Below, piece after piece: positions 1-6,018 of a stretch of 11,907 nt of DNA. Source of the DNA: JAOUEE01 sp051011595 (lineage in GTDB: Bacteria > Actinomycetota > Acidimicrobiia > Acidimicrobiales > SHLQ01); NCBI GenBank assembly GCA_051011595.1, contig JBPCTQ010000294.1:1-11907 (forward strand), in the 5' to 3' direction. A program made the position numbers and the translations under genes. The notes under the pieces are model-generated. The model did no database searches, was not told the DNA's origin, and saw only the letters and a program-made list of their open reading frames with translations. Position 1 is the first letter of the stretch. Each line of letters begins with the position of its first letter.

Positions 1-549
1 ATCTTGTACCTCGGGCTCGGTCCCGACGAGGAGTACGACAGCTACGGCGCGTACGCCGACAACCAGCCCGCGCCCGACGACGCCCCGGAGCTGGTCTTCG
101 ACGAAACGCCCCCGGAGCCGACCCAGCCCAGTGCGCTGAGCAATGTGCGCCCCCTCACCGACCCATCGTCGACTGCGGCCCCCGAGGCCGAGCCCGCGGC
201 CGCTCCGACGCCGCCGAGTCGCCGTCCATCCGCCGTGCCCAGCTCGCCGGTGGTGCGTACGCTTCCTCCTGTGGTCACGGCCAAGCCATCCACCATCGCT
301 CCGGTCTCGTTCAACGAAGCCCAGGAGATCGGCGACCGCTACGCGGCCAACCAACCGGTGATCGTCAACCTGCAGGGCGCCGACCGCGAGCTGGCGCGCC
401 GGCTCATCGACTTCGCTTCGGGTCTCTGCTACGGGCTCGGCGGTGAGATGGAGCGGGTCGCCAACCAGGTGTATCTGCTCACGCCGGCCGATGTGGAGCT
501 TCCCGAAGACGAGCGCCGCCGCCTCATGGGCGGATCATCCACCGGCTGA
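1..549 (+). CDS. sepF: Cell division protein SepF (5' partial)
   Basis: SepF is a membrane-associated partner of FtsZ that anchors and aligns the Z-ring; in actinobacteria, which lack FtsA, it is the main FtsZ tether. The reading frame is open from base 1 and begins with LYLGLGPDEEYDSY, which in the family lies a few residues after the N-terminal amphipathic helix. The true start is therefore upstream and perhaps ten residues are missing. Order: short conserved N-terminus, a disordered Pro/Ala/acidic linker (about nt 50-255), then the SepF fold (about nt 259-520) with FNEAQEIGDRY, VIVNLQG, a helix with RRLIDFASGLCYGLGG, and a closing strand with VYLLTP. The order sepF-yggT-divIVA is typical of the end of the actinobacterial division cluster. 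yggT follows after 17 nt. A TTG at nt 4 is an artefact of the window edge, not the start. The family call is secure. Confidence 0.95.
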   Translation: MLYLGLGPDEEYDSYGAYADNQPAPDDAPELVFDETPPEPTQPSALSNVRPLTDPSSTAAPEAEPAAAPTPPSRRPSAVPSSPVVRTLPPVVTAKPSTIAPVSFNEAQEIGDRYAANQPVIVNLQGADRELARRLIDFASGLCYGLGGEMERVANQVYLLTPADVELPEDERRRLMGGSSTG

Positions 550-566
550 TCTGAACCACTTCCCCC

Positions 567-824
567 GTGCCTGGATTCCTCTGTGTGCTGCTGACGATCT
601 ACATCGTCATCATCGTGGTGCGCGTGGTGTTGACCTGGTTCCCGGTTTCACCAGGATCGCCCATCGGATCCATCAACGCGGTGCTGGCCACATTGACCGA
701 TCCGGTGTTGGCGCCGGTGCGGCGGGTGATCCCACCGGTTCGGCTGGGTGGGGCGTATCTCGACATCTCGGCCATCGTCGTCATCTTCGGTGGCAGCATC
801 TTGTTGTCGGTGGTGGGCTGTTGA
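567..824 (+). CDS. YggT family membrane protein
   Basis: A small integral membrane protein of 85 residues, the usual size for single-unit YggT proteins. Hydrophobic segments lie at about residues 4-25 and 66-83. Between them sits the family motif LTDPVLAPVRRVIP (43-56), followed by a Gly-rich turn and LDISAIV. The biochemical role is not established; YggT homologues are linked by gene context to cell division, osmotic tolerance and membrane biogenesis. Position between sepF and divIVA supports a division or envelope role. The start is GTG, 17 nt after the sepF stop, with no clear Shine-Dalgarno sequence, so translation may depend on coupling with sepF. No better in-frame start is seen. The family assignment is firm; the function is not. 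Confidence 0.88.
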   Translation: MPGFLCVLLTIYIVIIVVRVVLTWFPVSPGSPIGSINAVLATLTDPVLAPVRRVIPPVRLGGAYLDISAIVVIFGGSILLSVVGC

Positions 825-910
825 TCACCGAACCGGTGGACGAACGCTCTCGGTGAGCGGGTCGGTCCGTTGATCCATCTGCCGGCACGGTGGGGTGGAC
901 ACCGGGTGAG

Positions 911-929
911 CTGAGGGTGTCACCCTCGG
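911..929 (+). other. Hairpin between yggT and divIVA
   Basis: A short inverted repeat lies in the 154-nt gap between yggT and divIVA. The arms CTGAGGGT and ACCCTCGG close a 3-nt GTC loop, with one T-G wobble and otherwise perfect pairing. No T-run follows, so it is not a classical intrinsic terminator. It could end or attenuate sepF-yggT transcripts, since many actinobacterial terminators lack a U-tail, or it could be an operator upstream of the divIVA promoter. The rest of the gap holds only the divIVA promoter. Confidence 0.35.
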
Positions 930-965
930 TGGTCGGGGGTCCCGAATTCGAGGCCGTGGGCTGAC

Positions 966-971
966 TAGGGT
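966..971 (+). promoter_or_regulatory. Probable -10 element of divIVA, leaderless
   Basis: TAGGGT fits the actinobacterial TAnnnT -10 consensus and ends 7 nt before the ATG at 979. Transcription would then begin at or within a base of the A of the start codon. No Shine-Dalgarno sequence lies between (only a short T/C-rich run), as expected of a leaderless mRNA. A good -35 hexamer is not visible at 16-19 nt upstream. The assignment is inference from position and consensus. Confidence 0.45.
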
Positions 972-978
972 TTGCCCC

Positions 979-2085
979 ATGGAACTGACTCCACAGCTGT
1001 TGGCCGAAGTCGAATTCCGCGACACCCTGCGGGGCTACGATCGCGACGAAGTCGACACCTTCCTCGAACAGGTCGGTGTCGCCATTGCCCAGCTGCAAGG
1101 GCGTCTCGGCGAAGCCACCACACGGGCCGAGATGGCCGAGGCCCGGACAGGGGGTGCCACCGGGTCCGAAGGGGTCACCACCGACACCATCACCCGCACC
1201 CTTTTGCTCGCGCAACACACCGCCGATGCCACCGTGGCCGAAGCCGAAGCCGACGCCACGCGGATGCTCGACGAGGCCCGCGAGGAAGCCTCGCGTCTGC
1301 GAGCCGAAGCCGAGGCCGACCGCGCCGCGGTGGTGGCCGAGACCGAGAACGAAGCCCGCCAGGTCGCCGAGGAAGCCCGCCGCGACCTGTTGGCCGACCT
1401 GGAGGTGCTCGAATCGGACCGCGATGCGGCCCGCCTGGGCCTCGACCAGTTGCAGGGGGCGCTCGATCGAGAACGGGCCCGGCTCCGCGAGGCTGCCGCG
1501 CAGCTGTCTGCGCTGGCCGAGGGTGGTTCCATCGGAGATCCCGCAGCCGACCACCTGGCCGCCGAGGTCAGCGACGAACCGGCAGCCGACGTCGACCCGT
1601 CCTCCGAAGATCCCGCCTCCAGTGAGCCCGCCTCCGACGATGCCGCCCTTGCTGACGATCGAGCCGACGATGAGCTCACCGAGGATCCCGCAGACGATCC
1701 CACCGAATCCGCGGCGGCGGGCGACGACCTGCCCAGTTCCGAGGTCGACGAGATCGACCTCTCCGAGCGGTCGGCACCGTTTGACATCGAGGCCCAGGAG
1801 GCCGACGTCGATCTGTCCGAGGTCGGCGACGAACCGGCCGGGATGGCGCCCAACGATCCCGCTCCCGGCACGTCGGTGTTCGGTGATGCCGGCAGCGGAC
1901 CCGCCACCCAGGCCGTCGATGTCCTGGCCCTCGACGACGAAGCCGAAGGCGAAGATGGTGACGTCTTCGTGCAGCAGCTCCGACAGGCGGTCAGCTCCGA
2001 TGGCGAGCACGAGGGGGAGGTCATGGCCGAATTCTTCGAGTCCGACGACACCCCCAAGCGACTGTTCGGGCGAAGCTCGGACTGA
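979..2085 (+). CDS. divIVA: DivIVA-domain polar/septal scaffold (Wag31-like)
   Basis: DivIVA proteins bind negatively curved membrane at poles and septa and, in actinobacteria, recruit the cell-wall synthesis machinery for polar growth. The N-terminal DivIVA domain is clear: VEFRDTLRGYDRDEVDTFLEQV at residues 11-32, including the conserved GYD-x-DEVD-x-FL core. A Thr/Gly-rich gap (about 57-74) is followed by a long Ala/Glu/Arg coiled coil (about 75-180), matching DivIVA architecture. Residues 185-345 are an acidic, presumably disordered region rich in Asp, Glu, Pro and Ser. The last 17 residues turn aromatic and basic, with EFFES and KRLFGRSS. At 368 residues it is longer than mycobacterial Wag31 (about 260), the excess being the acidic region. 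Only one lysine (K360) occurs in the whole protein. The ATG start sits 7 nt after a probable -10 element. The domain call is secure; the exact role is inferred from context. Confidence 0.93.
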   Translation: MELTPQLLAEVEFRDTLRGYDRDEVDTFLEQVGVAIAQLQGRLGEATTRAEMAEARTGGATGSEGVTTDTITRTLLLAQHTADATVAEAEADATRMLDEAREEASRLRAEAEADRAAVVAETENEARQVAEEARRDLLADLEVLESDRDAARLGLDQLQGALDRERARLREAAAQLSALAEGGSIGDPAADHLAAEVSDEPAADVDPSSEDPASSEPASDDAALADDRADDELTEDPADDPTESAAAGDDLPSSEVDEIDLSERSAPFDIEAQEADVDLSEVGDEPAGMAPNDPAPGTSVFGDAGSGPATQAVDVLALDDEAEGEDGDVFVQQLRQAVSSDGEHEGEVMAEFFESDDTPKRLFGRSSD

Positions 2086-2126
2086 CGGATTCGGCGGGGA
2101 TCGCCCGGTTCTGAGCTCCGGACCCG

Positions 2127-2132
2127 TATAAT
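2127..2132 (+). promoter_or_regulatory. Perfect TATAAT -10 upstream of the DksA-like/lspA/rluD unit
   Basis: A perfect sigma-70/HrdB-type -10 hexamer stands out in otherwise GC-rich DNA, 41 nt after the divIVA stop. Transcription would start near 2138-2141, leaving a leader of about 90 nt before the ATG at 2231. At 16-18 nt spacing the -35 region (CCGGTT or similar) matches TTGACA poorly. This is the only strong promoter-like signal for the three tightly spaced genes that follow. Confidence 0.6.
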
Positions 2133-2143
2133 CCCGCCGCACA

Positions 2144-2166
2144 CGGTGACGGTCGACCCGTCACTG
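2144..2166 (+). other. Leader hairpin near the predicted transcript 5' end
   Basis: GTGACGG (2146-2152) pairs perfectly with CCGTCAC (2158-2164) around a 5-nt TCGAC loop. A G-T wobble and a C-G pair extend the stem to 9 bp (2144-2166). It lies only a few nt after the predicted start from the TATAAT at 2127, so it could stabilise the mRNA 5' end, act as a pause or attenuator, or be a DNA operator. No T-run follows, and no known riboswitch class is recognised in the leader. Confidence 0.4.
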
Positions 2167-2230
2167 GTGGTGTCAGAGAGGCAGTCTCGGCACCAGATGT
2201 TGACGGAGACGTCGGGAAAGGCGTGGGCTG

Positions 2231-2383
2231 ATGGCCACGAAGAAATCGGCTGCGAAGAAGGCTCCGGCCAAGAAGACCGCAGCGAAGAAGGCGCCCGCCA
2301 AGAAGTCTGCGGCCAAAAAGGCCCCGGCCAAGAAGAAGACAACGGCCAAGAAGACCGCAGCGAAGAAGGCTCCGGCCAAGAAG
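2231..2383 (+). repeat. AKK pentapeptide-coding repeat (tail of the DksA-like gene)
   Basis: About nine 15-nt units encode x-x-Ala-Lys-Lys pentapeptides in residues 6-51, with one extra Lys at 36 breaking the register. An exact 28-nt duplication occurs at 2265-2292 and 2343-2370. Elsewhere the units differ at synonymous sites (GCT, GCG, GCC and GCA for Ala; one AAA for Lys), so the array is partly diverged. The same peptide code recurs in the unrelated gene at 11646. Confidence 0.85.
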
Positions 2384-2761
2384 AGCCCGTACGACAAGAA
2401 GTTCCTCTCCTCCCAACGCGACCTGTTGTTGGAGGAACGCAAGGCCTACACCCGATCGGCCGACCTCTATCGCAAGGAGGCCGACTCGCTCGTGGCCGAC
2501 CGTGAACCCGGCGATGTGCAGTTCGACGAGGAATCGGGTGACGGCGACACCATCGCCGTCGAAAGAGAACGAGACCTGGCGCTCAGTGCCCAGGCGCGCG
2601 CCGCGGTCGAACAGATCGACGCGGCCCTGGCCCGGATCAAGGACGGAACCTATGGCCTGTGTTCGGTGTCGGGTCAGCCCATTCCCAAGGAACGGCTGAA
2701 GGCGATCCCGTGGGCCACCGAGCGAGTGGAGTTCAAGGTTGGTGGCCTCGGCCGCCGCTGA
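2231..2761 (+). CDS. DksA/TraR-like protein with histone H1-like Lys-rich N-terminal tail
   Basis: Residues 1-51 are a basic tail of pentapeptides ending in AKK (SAAKK, APAKK, TAAKK and variants), like eukaryotic H1 tails and the C-terminus of mycobacterial HupB; it should bind DNA or RNA non-specifically. Residues 55-170 resemble the DksA/TraR family, whose members bind the RNA polymerase secondary channel: a helical segment (55-90), an acidic turn (92-107), a VERERDLAL helix, then GTYGLCSVSGQPIPKERLKAIPW. The zinc finger is degenerate. Of the four Cys expected, only C144 remains; the others align with S147, R165 and F168. The fold may persist without zinc. The E. coli catalytic-tip motif DxxDxA is not visible. 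ATG 2231 follows a weak AAAGG (2217-2221). lspA starts 1 nt after the stop, suggesting co-transcription and coupling. The family call is good; an RNA polymerase role is inference. Confidence 0.82.
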   Translation: MATKKSAAKKAPAKKTAAKKAPAKKSAAKKAPAKKKTTAKKTAAKKAPAKKSPYDKKFLSSQRDLLLEERKAYTRSADLYRKEADSLVADREPGDVQFDEESGDGDTIAVERERDLALSAQARAAVEQIDAALARIKDGTYGLCSVSGQPIPKERLKAIPWATERVEFKVGGLGRR

Positions 2762-2762
2762 G

Positions 2763-3413
2763 ATGTCCACTGCCGAGGGCCGATCGAGGTCAGTGCCGCT
2801 GCTCGTCGGGGTTGCGTTGGTGGTTTTCGCCGCCGATCAGCTCACCAAGGCATGGGCGCTCGATCGTCTGGCCGATGGCGACATCGAGTTGATCTTCGGG
2901 TGGCGGTTCCACCTCGTGCGCAACCCGGCCGCCGCGTTCAGCCTGGGCGGCGGGCTGGGACCCGTGATCGGCATCCTCGCCCTGGGAGTTGTCGCCACCC
3001 TGGTGATCATGAGCCGCGACTACCCGCGCCGTCTCCCCACCGTCTTCGTGGGCATGATCGTGGGAGGGGCGCTCGGCAACGTGGCCGACCGCCTGTTTCG
3101 CAGTAGCGACGGGTTTCTCGGTGGTGAGGTGATCGACTTCATCGATGTCGGTTTCTGGCCGGTGTTCAACGTCGCTGATTCGGCGGTGGTCGTCGGGGTC
3201 ATCTTGTTGGCCGGCTACACGATGTTCTTCCCTGAACAAGCCGAAGCCGAGAGCCCCGACCCCGAAAATGGGGCCGACGCCCTCGATACCGGAGAAGAGG
3301 GCGACGGAGCCGGCTCCGACAGCCACAGCCTTGCAGCCGGGCTCGACGACGCCGTCGAGTCTGATTCGGCGGGTCCGGAGCTCGACCATTCCGACATCGA
3401 CCCCGGGCCGTGA
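2763..3413 (+). CDS. lspA: Lipoprotein signal peptidase (signal peptidase II)
   Basis: LspA is the inner-membrane aspartyl protease that cleaves the signal peptide of prolipoproteins just before the diacylglyceryl-modified Cys. With the start at ATG 2763 the protein has 216 residues. Family motifs appear in order: ADQLTKAW (24-31), the RNPAAAFSL box (53-61), GGALGNVADRLF (101-112) with catalytic D109, and VFNVADSA (134-141) with catalytic D139. Four hydrophobic segments are visible (about 11-24, 65-83, 92-107, 138-156). After the last one, residues 158-216 form a tail with 19 Asp/Glu and no Lys or Arg, probably cytoplasmic and disordered; compact LspA proteins end near residue 160-170. ATG 2763 is chosen because it begins 1 nt after the preceding stop; a TTG at 2739 would only add eight residues inside the upstream gene. 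The last codons overlap rluD by 4 nt. Confidence 0.96.
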   Translation: MSTAEGRSRSVPLLVGVALVVFAADQLTKAWALDRLADGDIELIFGWRFHLVRNPAAAFSLGGGLGPVIGILALGVVATLVIMSRDYPRRLPTVFVGMIVGGALGNVADRLFRSSDGFLGGEVIDFIDVGFWPVFNVADSAVVVGVILLAGYTMFFPEQAEAESPDPENGADALDTGEEGDGAGSDSHSLAAGLDDAVESDSAGPELDHSDIDPGP

Positions 3414-4315
3414 TCTGGTCGGTTCCCGGCCCGCTGGCCGGTGAGCGTCTCGACCGAGTGGTCGCCCTGCTCGGTGACGTCAGCCGATCGGCCGCGGCCG
3501 GCTCAGTGGCCGAGGGACAGGTGTCGGTCAACGGCGAGGTGGTGCTCGACCGAGCCCGCCGAGTGGCCCTCGACGATGTCATCGAGGCCTCGCTACCGGC
3601 ACCGGCCGCACCCCTGGAGATCACCGCCGATCCGACGATTCCTTTTGCCGTGCGACACGAGGACGAACACCTGCTGGTGATCGACAAACCGGCCGGTGTG
3701 GTCGTGCATCCCGGTGCCGGCCGGTCGACCGGCACCCTGTGCCACGGGCTGTTGGCTCGTTATCCGGACGTGGCCGGCGTGGGGGAGGAGGGGCGCCCGG
3801 GAATCGTCCATCGGCTCGACCGGGGTACGTCGGGGTTGTTGGTCGTGGCCCGCACCGAGGAGGCCTATCAGGCGCTGGTCGAACTGTTGTCCCGCCACCA
3901 GATCGATCGTGAATACCTCGCCATGGTGTGGGGATCGGTCGACGGACCCGAGGGTGTGGTCGACGGTCCCATCGGTCGCTCTCGGCGTGATCCCACCAAG
4001 ATGACCGTGACGCCGCGGGGAAAGCCGGCTCGCACCCGATACCGAGTGGAGTCGGCCCTCTCCGATCCGTCCCGCACGTTGTTGCGGTGCTGGTTGGAGA
4101 CGGGGCGCACCCATCAGATCCGCGTTCACCTGGCTTCGATCGGCCACCCGGTCGTGGCCGATGCGGTCTACCGGGGTGCTCCTCTGCCGAACCAGGATCT
4201 CGACCGGCCCTGGTTGCATGCCCGCCGGCTCCAGTTCGTGCACCCGATCGTCGGTGATGACATCGTCGTCGAGTCCGAGCTGCCCCCGGATCTACAGGCC
4301 ACCATGCAGGCCTGA
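3410..4315 (+). CDS. rluD: RluA/RluD-family 23S rRNA pseudouridine synthase
   Basis: This enzyme isomerises specific uridines to pseudouridine; the RluD branch modifies helix 69 of 23S rRNA. The N-terminus (residues 8-63) is an S4-type RNA-binding domain, with GERLDRVVALL and the VSVNGEVV strand-turn. The catalytic domain begins near 80 with LLVIDKPAGVVVHPG (88-102). The signature HRLDRGTSGLLV (134-145) carries the catalytic Asp at D137. RTHQIRVHLASIGHPVVAD (233-251) and PWLHARRL (267-274) complete the conserved core. Length (301) is normal. The start is GTG 3410, overlapping the lspA stop as GTGA, so translation is probably coupled; no Shine-Dalgarno sequence is seen. lspA-rluD adjacency is widespread in bacteria. 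The family is certain; the exact target uridines (RluD versus another RluA-type) are inferred from the S4 domain and context. Confidence 0.93.
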   Translation: MIWSVPGPLAGERLDRVVALLGDVSRSAAAGSVAEGQVSVNGEVVLDRARRVALDDVIEASLPAPAAPLEITADPTIPFAVRHEDEHLLVIDKPAGVVVHPGAGRSTGTLCHGLLARYPDVAGVGEEGRPGIVHRLDRGTSGLLVVARTEEAYQALVELLSRHQIDREYLAMVWGSVDGPEGVVDGPIGRSRRDPTKMTVTPRGKPARTRYRVESALSDPSRTLLRCWLETGRTHQIRVHLASIGHPVVADAVYRGAPLPNQDLDRPWLHARRLQFVHPIVGDDIVVESELPPDLQATMQA

Positions 4316-4316
4316 G

Positions 4317-4754
4317 TCAGCTGGGCCAGTCGGCCTCGCCCCGGGCCATCGAGGCGATCTGATCGAGCGTGAACGAACCCAGGTAGTCGCGCATGATCGT
4401 GCCGGCCCCCGCCCAGATGGACAACAAGACGCACTGCCCTTCGTGGTCACAGGCACCGTCGGTGTGGGGCTCACCGAAGTCGCCGGCCACGATCGGACCG
4501 TCGACCGCTCGCACGATGTCGGCCAGCACGATCTCGTCGGGGGGGCGGGCCAAGGTGTAGCCGCCGCCCACCCCTCGTTTCGATCGCACCAGACCGGCGC
4601 CCTTCAGCGCCAGCAGAATCTGTTCGAGATAGGGCTGGGGGAGGCCCGTTCGGTCGGCGATCTCGCGAACCGAGATCGGTGCCTTGCCCTCATCGTGCAG
4701 CGCCATGCTGAGCAGTGCGCGGCTGGCGTAGTCGCCACGCGTCGAGACCCGCAT
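4317..4754 (-). CDS. Rrf2-family transcriptional regulator
   Basis: Rrf2 proteins (IscR, NsrR, CymR, RsrR) are dimeric winged-helix repressors or activators, many sensing Fe-S status, nitric oxide, redox or cysteine supply. The 145-residue product starts with the typical MRVSTRGDYASRALLSMA helix. It has the family helix-turn-helix ISVREIADRTGLPQPYLEQI (27-46) and the wing RSKRGVGGGYTLARP (58-71). Two cysteines, C102 and C108, have the C-x5-C spacing of IscR/NsrR cluster ligands, but the third position is W114, so a canonical three-Cys cluster site is incomplete. The gene is convergent with rluD, with one base between the two stop codons, and divergent from the gene at 4899. The effector cannot be named. 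Autoregulation through the spacer at 4755-4898 is plausible but inferred. No strong ribosome-binding site is seen before the ATG. Confidence 0.92.
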   Translation of the reverse strand: MRVSTRGDYASRALLSMALHDEGKAPISVREIADRTGLPQPYLEQILLALKGAGLVRSKRGVGGGYTLARPPDEIVLADIVRAVDGPIVAGDFGEPHTDGACDHEGQCVLLSIWAGAGTIMRDYLGSFTLDQIASMARGEADWPS

Positions 4755-4816
4755 CAGCGATCACCGGTCTCGGTGGGGCGAGTCTGAGTGTTCAGCACGG
4801 GGACGGGCACGATGCG

Positions 4817-4835
4817 AGCCTACGTTCCAAGAACG
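4817..4835 (-). promoter_or_regulatory. Candidate operator dyad and -10 for the Rrf2 gene
   Basis: In the spacer between the divergent genes, CGTTC-CAA-GAACG (4823-4835) is a perfect 13-bp dyad. On the minus strand it abuts TAGGCT (4822-4817), which fits the TAnnnT -10 pattern and would give a start about 55 nt before the Rrf2 ATG. A repressor on the dyad would block that promoter, a common arrangement for self-regulating Rrf2 genes. No convincing -35 is seen. A 9-bp direct repeat GGGCACGAT (4805-4813 and 4862-4870) is also present. Nothing else is recognised in this spacer. Confidence 0.35.
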
Positions 4836-4898
4836 GGTGCCGGTGTCATGCGCGCCGAACGGGGCACGATTCGCCGCCCGTGGTGGCACCATGGGTCG

Positions 4899-6005
4899 GT
4901 GACTCCCCAAACCGATCCAGTGTTGCCCGACTACGGCGGCGGATGTGTCACCAACCTGATCTCGGAGCTGCTCGATCCCGGTGACGAATGCCCGGAATGG
5001 TTGCCGGTGTCGGCTCGGGGGGAGGGCCCGGTGGTCCTCCTCGTGCTCGACGGCCTCGGCTGGCTGCAGCTCCAGGAGCGCCGCACGCTCGCCCCCACAC
5101 TCGCCGATCTCGACGGCGGTGCCATCACCACGGTGGCGCCGTCCACGACGGCCAGCGCGCTCACATCGATCGCCACCGGTCGCCCGCCCTCTGAACACGG
5201 GGTGCTCGGGTACCGAATCATGGTCGACGGCGCCGTCCTCAACATTCTGCGATGGAGCACCCCTGAGGGCGACGCCCGCCGGCGGGTCCCTCCCCCTCTG
5301 ATCCAGCCCCACACGCCGTTCCTGGCTCAGCGTCCCCCGGTCATGAGTCGAGCCGAGTTCGCCACGAGCGGTTTCACCGAGGCCCATCTGCGCGACACCC
5401 GCTACTGCGGGTACCGGCTCCCGTCGGCGATGATCACCGATGTCGAGTTGGCCCTGCGCCGGGGCGAACCATTCGTGTACGCCTACTACGACGGGCTCGA
5501 CAAGGTGAGCCACGAGTACGGGCAGGGGGCGCACTTCGACGCCGAACTGGCGGCGTGTGACCGCCTGGTGGCCGACCTGGCGGCCGGCTTGCCGGCCGGC
5601 GCAAGGTTGGTGGTGACCGCCGACCACGGACAGGTCGACACGGGCGACGCCGTGATCGACCTGCCCCCCGAGATCGGTTCGCGGCTCGAAGGGCAGTCGG
5701 GTGAGGGACGGTTCCGCTGGCTCCACGCCCAGGCCGGTGAGCAGCAACGGCTCCTCGAGCAGGCAACCGACGCCTTCGCTGATCGGGCCTGGGTTCGCAG
5801 TCGCGAACAAATCATCGACGAACGATGGTTCGGCCCGCCCCCGATCGCGGAGGTGCGGGAACGCCTGGGCGACGTGGCGTTGGTCGCTCGCGATCACTCT
5901 GCCTTCGCCGATTCGGCAGACAGCGGAGCGTTTACGCTCATCGGCCGGCATGGGTCATTGACAGCCGAAGAGATGTACGTTCCACTCCTGTCTCTTCACC
6001 GCTGA
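4899..6005 (+). CDS. Type I phosphodiesterase/nucleotide pyrophosphatase-like protein (alkaline phosphatase superfamily)
   Basis: The product resembles metal-dependent phosphodiesterases of the nucleotide pyrophosphatase group. With the start at GTG 4899 it has 368 residues, and all expected active-site residues are present in order: D51 in VLDGLG, the nucleophile region PSTTAS (T83 or T84), D201 and H205 in DGLDKVSH, D242-H243 in TADHGQ, and H351 in GRHGS. This is the two-zinc site of the family. No signal peptide or membrane segment is evident, so it is probably cytosolic. The substrate is unknown: nucleotides, phosphodiesters and phosphonates are all possible. The frame is open back to 4788 (ATG), and another ATG lies at 4848, but the extra N-terminal residues look non-conserved and conservation begins after 4899; no start has a good ribosome-binding site. 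bpa follows after 13 nt, suggesting one transcript. Confidence 0.85.
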   Translation: MTPQTDPVLPDYGGGCVTNLISELLDPGDECPEWLPVSARGEGPVVLLVLDGLGWLQLQERRTLAPTLADLDGGAITTVAPSTTASALTSIATGRPPSEHGVLGYRIMVDGAVLNILRWSTPEGDARRRVPPPLIQPHTPFLAQRPPVMSRAEFATSGFTEAHLRDTRYCGYRLPSAMITDVELALRRGEPFVYAYYDGLDKVSHEYGQGAHFDAELAACDRLVADLAAGLPAGARLVVTADHGQVDTGDAVIDLPPEIGSRLEGQSGEGRFRWLHAQAGEQQRLLEQATDAFADRAWVRSREQIIDERWFGPPPIAEVRERLGDVALVARDHSAFADSADSGAFTLIGRHGSLTAEEMYVPLLSLHR

Positions 6006-6018
6006 TGCCAGGAGTGTC

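Noticed and set aside
781..2142. A 453-codon minus-strand open frame opposite divIVA
   Set aside because: It mirrors the low-complexity coiled coil and acidic region of divIVA; no motif or start signal supports it.
2654..2740. Functional C4 zinc finger in the DksA-like protein
   Set aside because: Only one of four Cys ligands is present, so a canonical finger cannot form.
4823..4835. SOS box (LexA site)
   Set aside because: The actinobacterial SOS box is GAAC-N4-GTTC; here the half-sites are in the opposite order, GTTC-N3-GAAC.
4788..4898. N-terminal extension of the phosphodiesterase from ATG 4788 or ATG 4848
   Set aside because: The extra residues are Arg/Gly/Trp-rich without family similarity, and the region is the natural divergent promoter spacer; GTG 4899 fits better, though not decisively.
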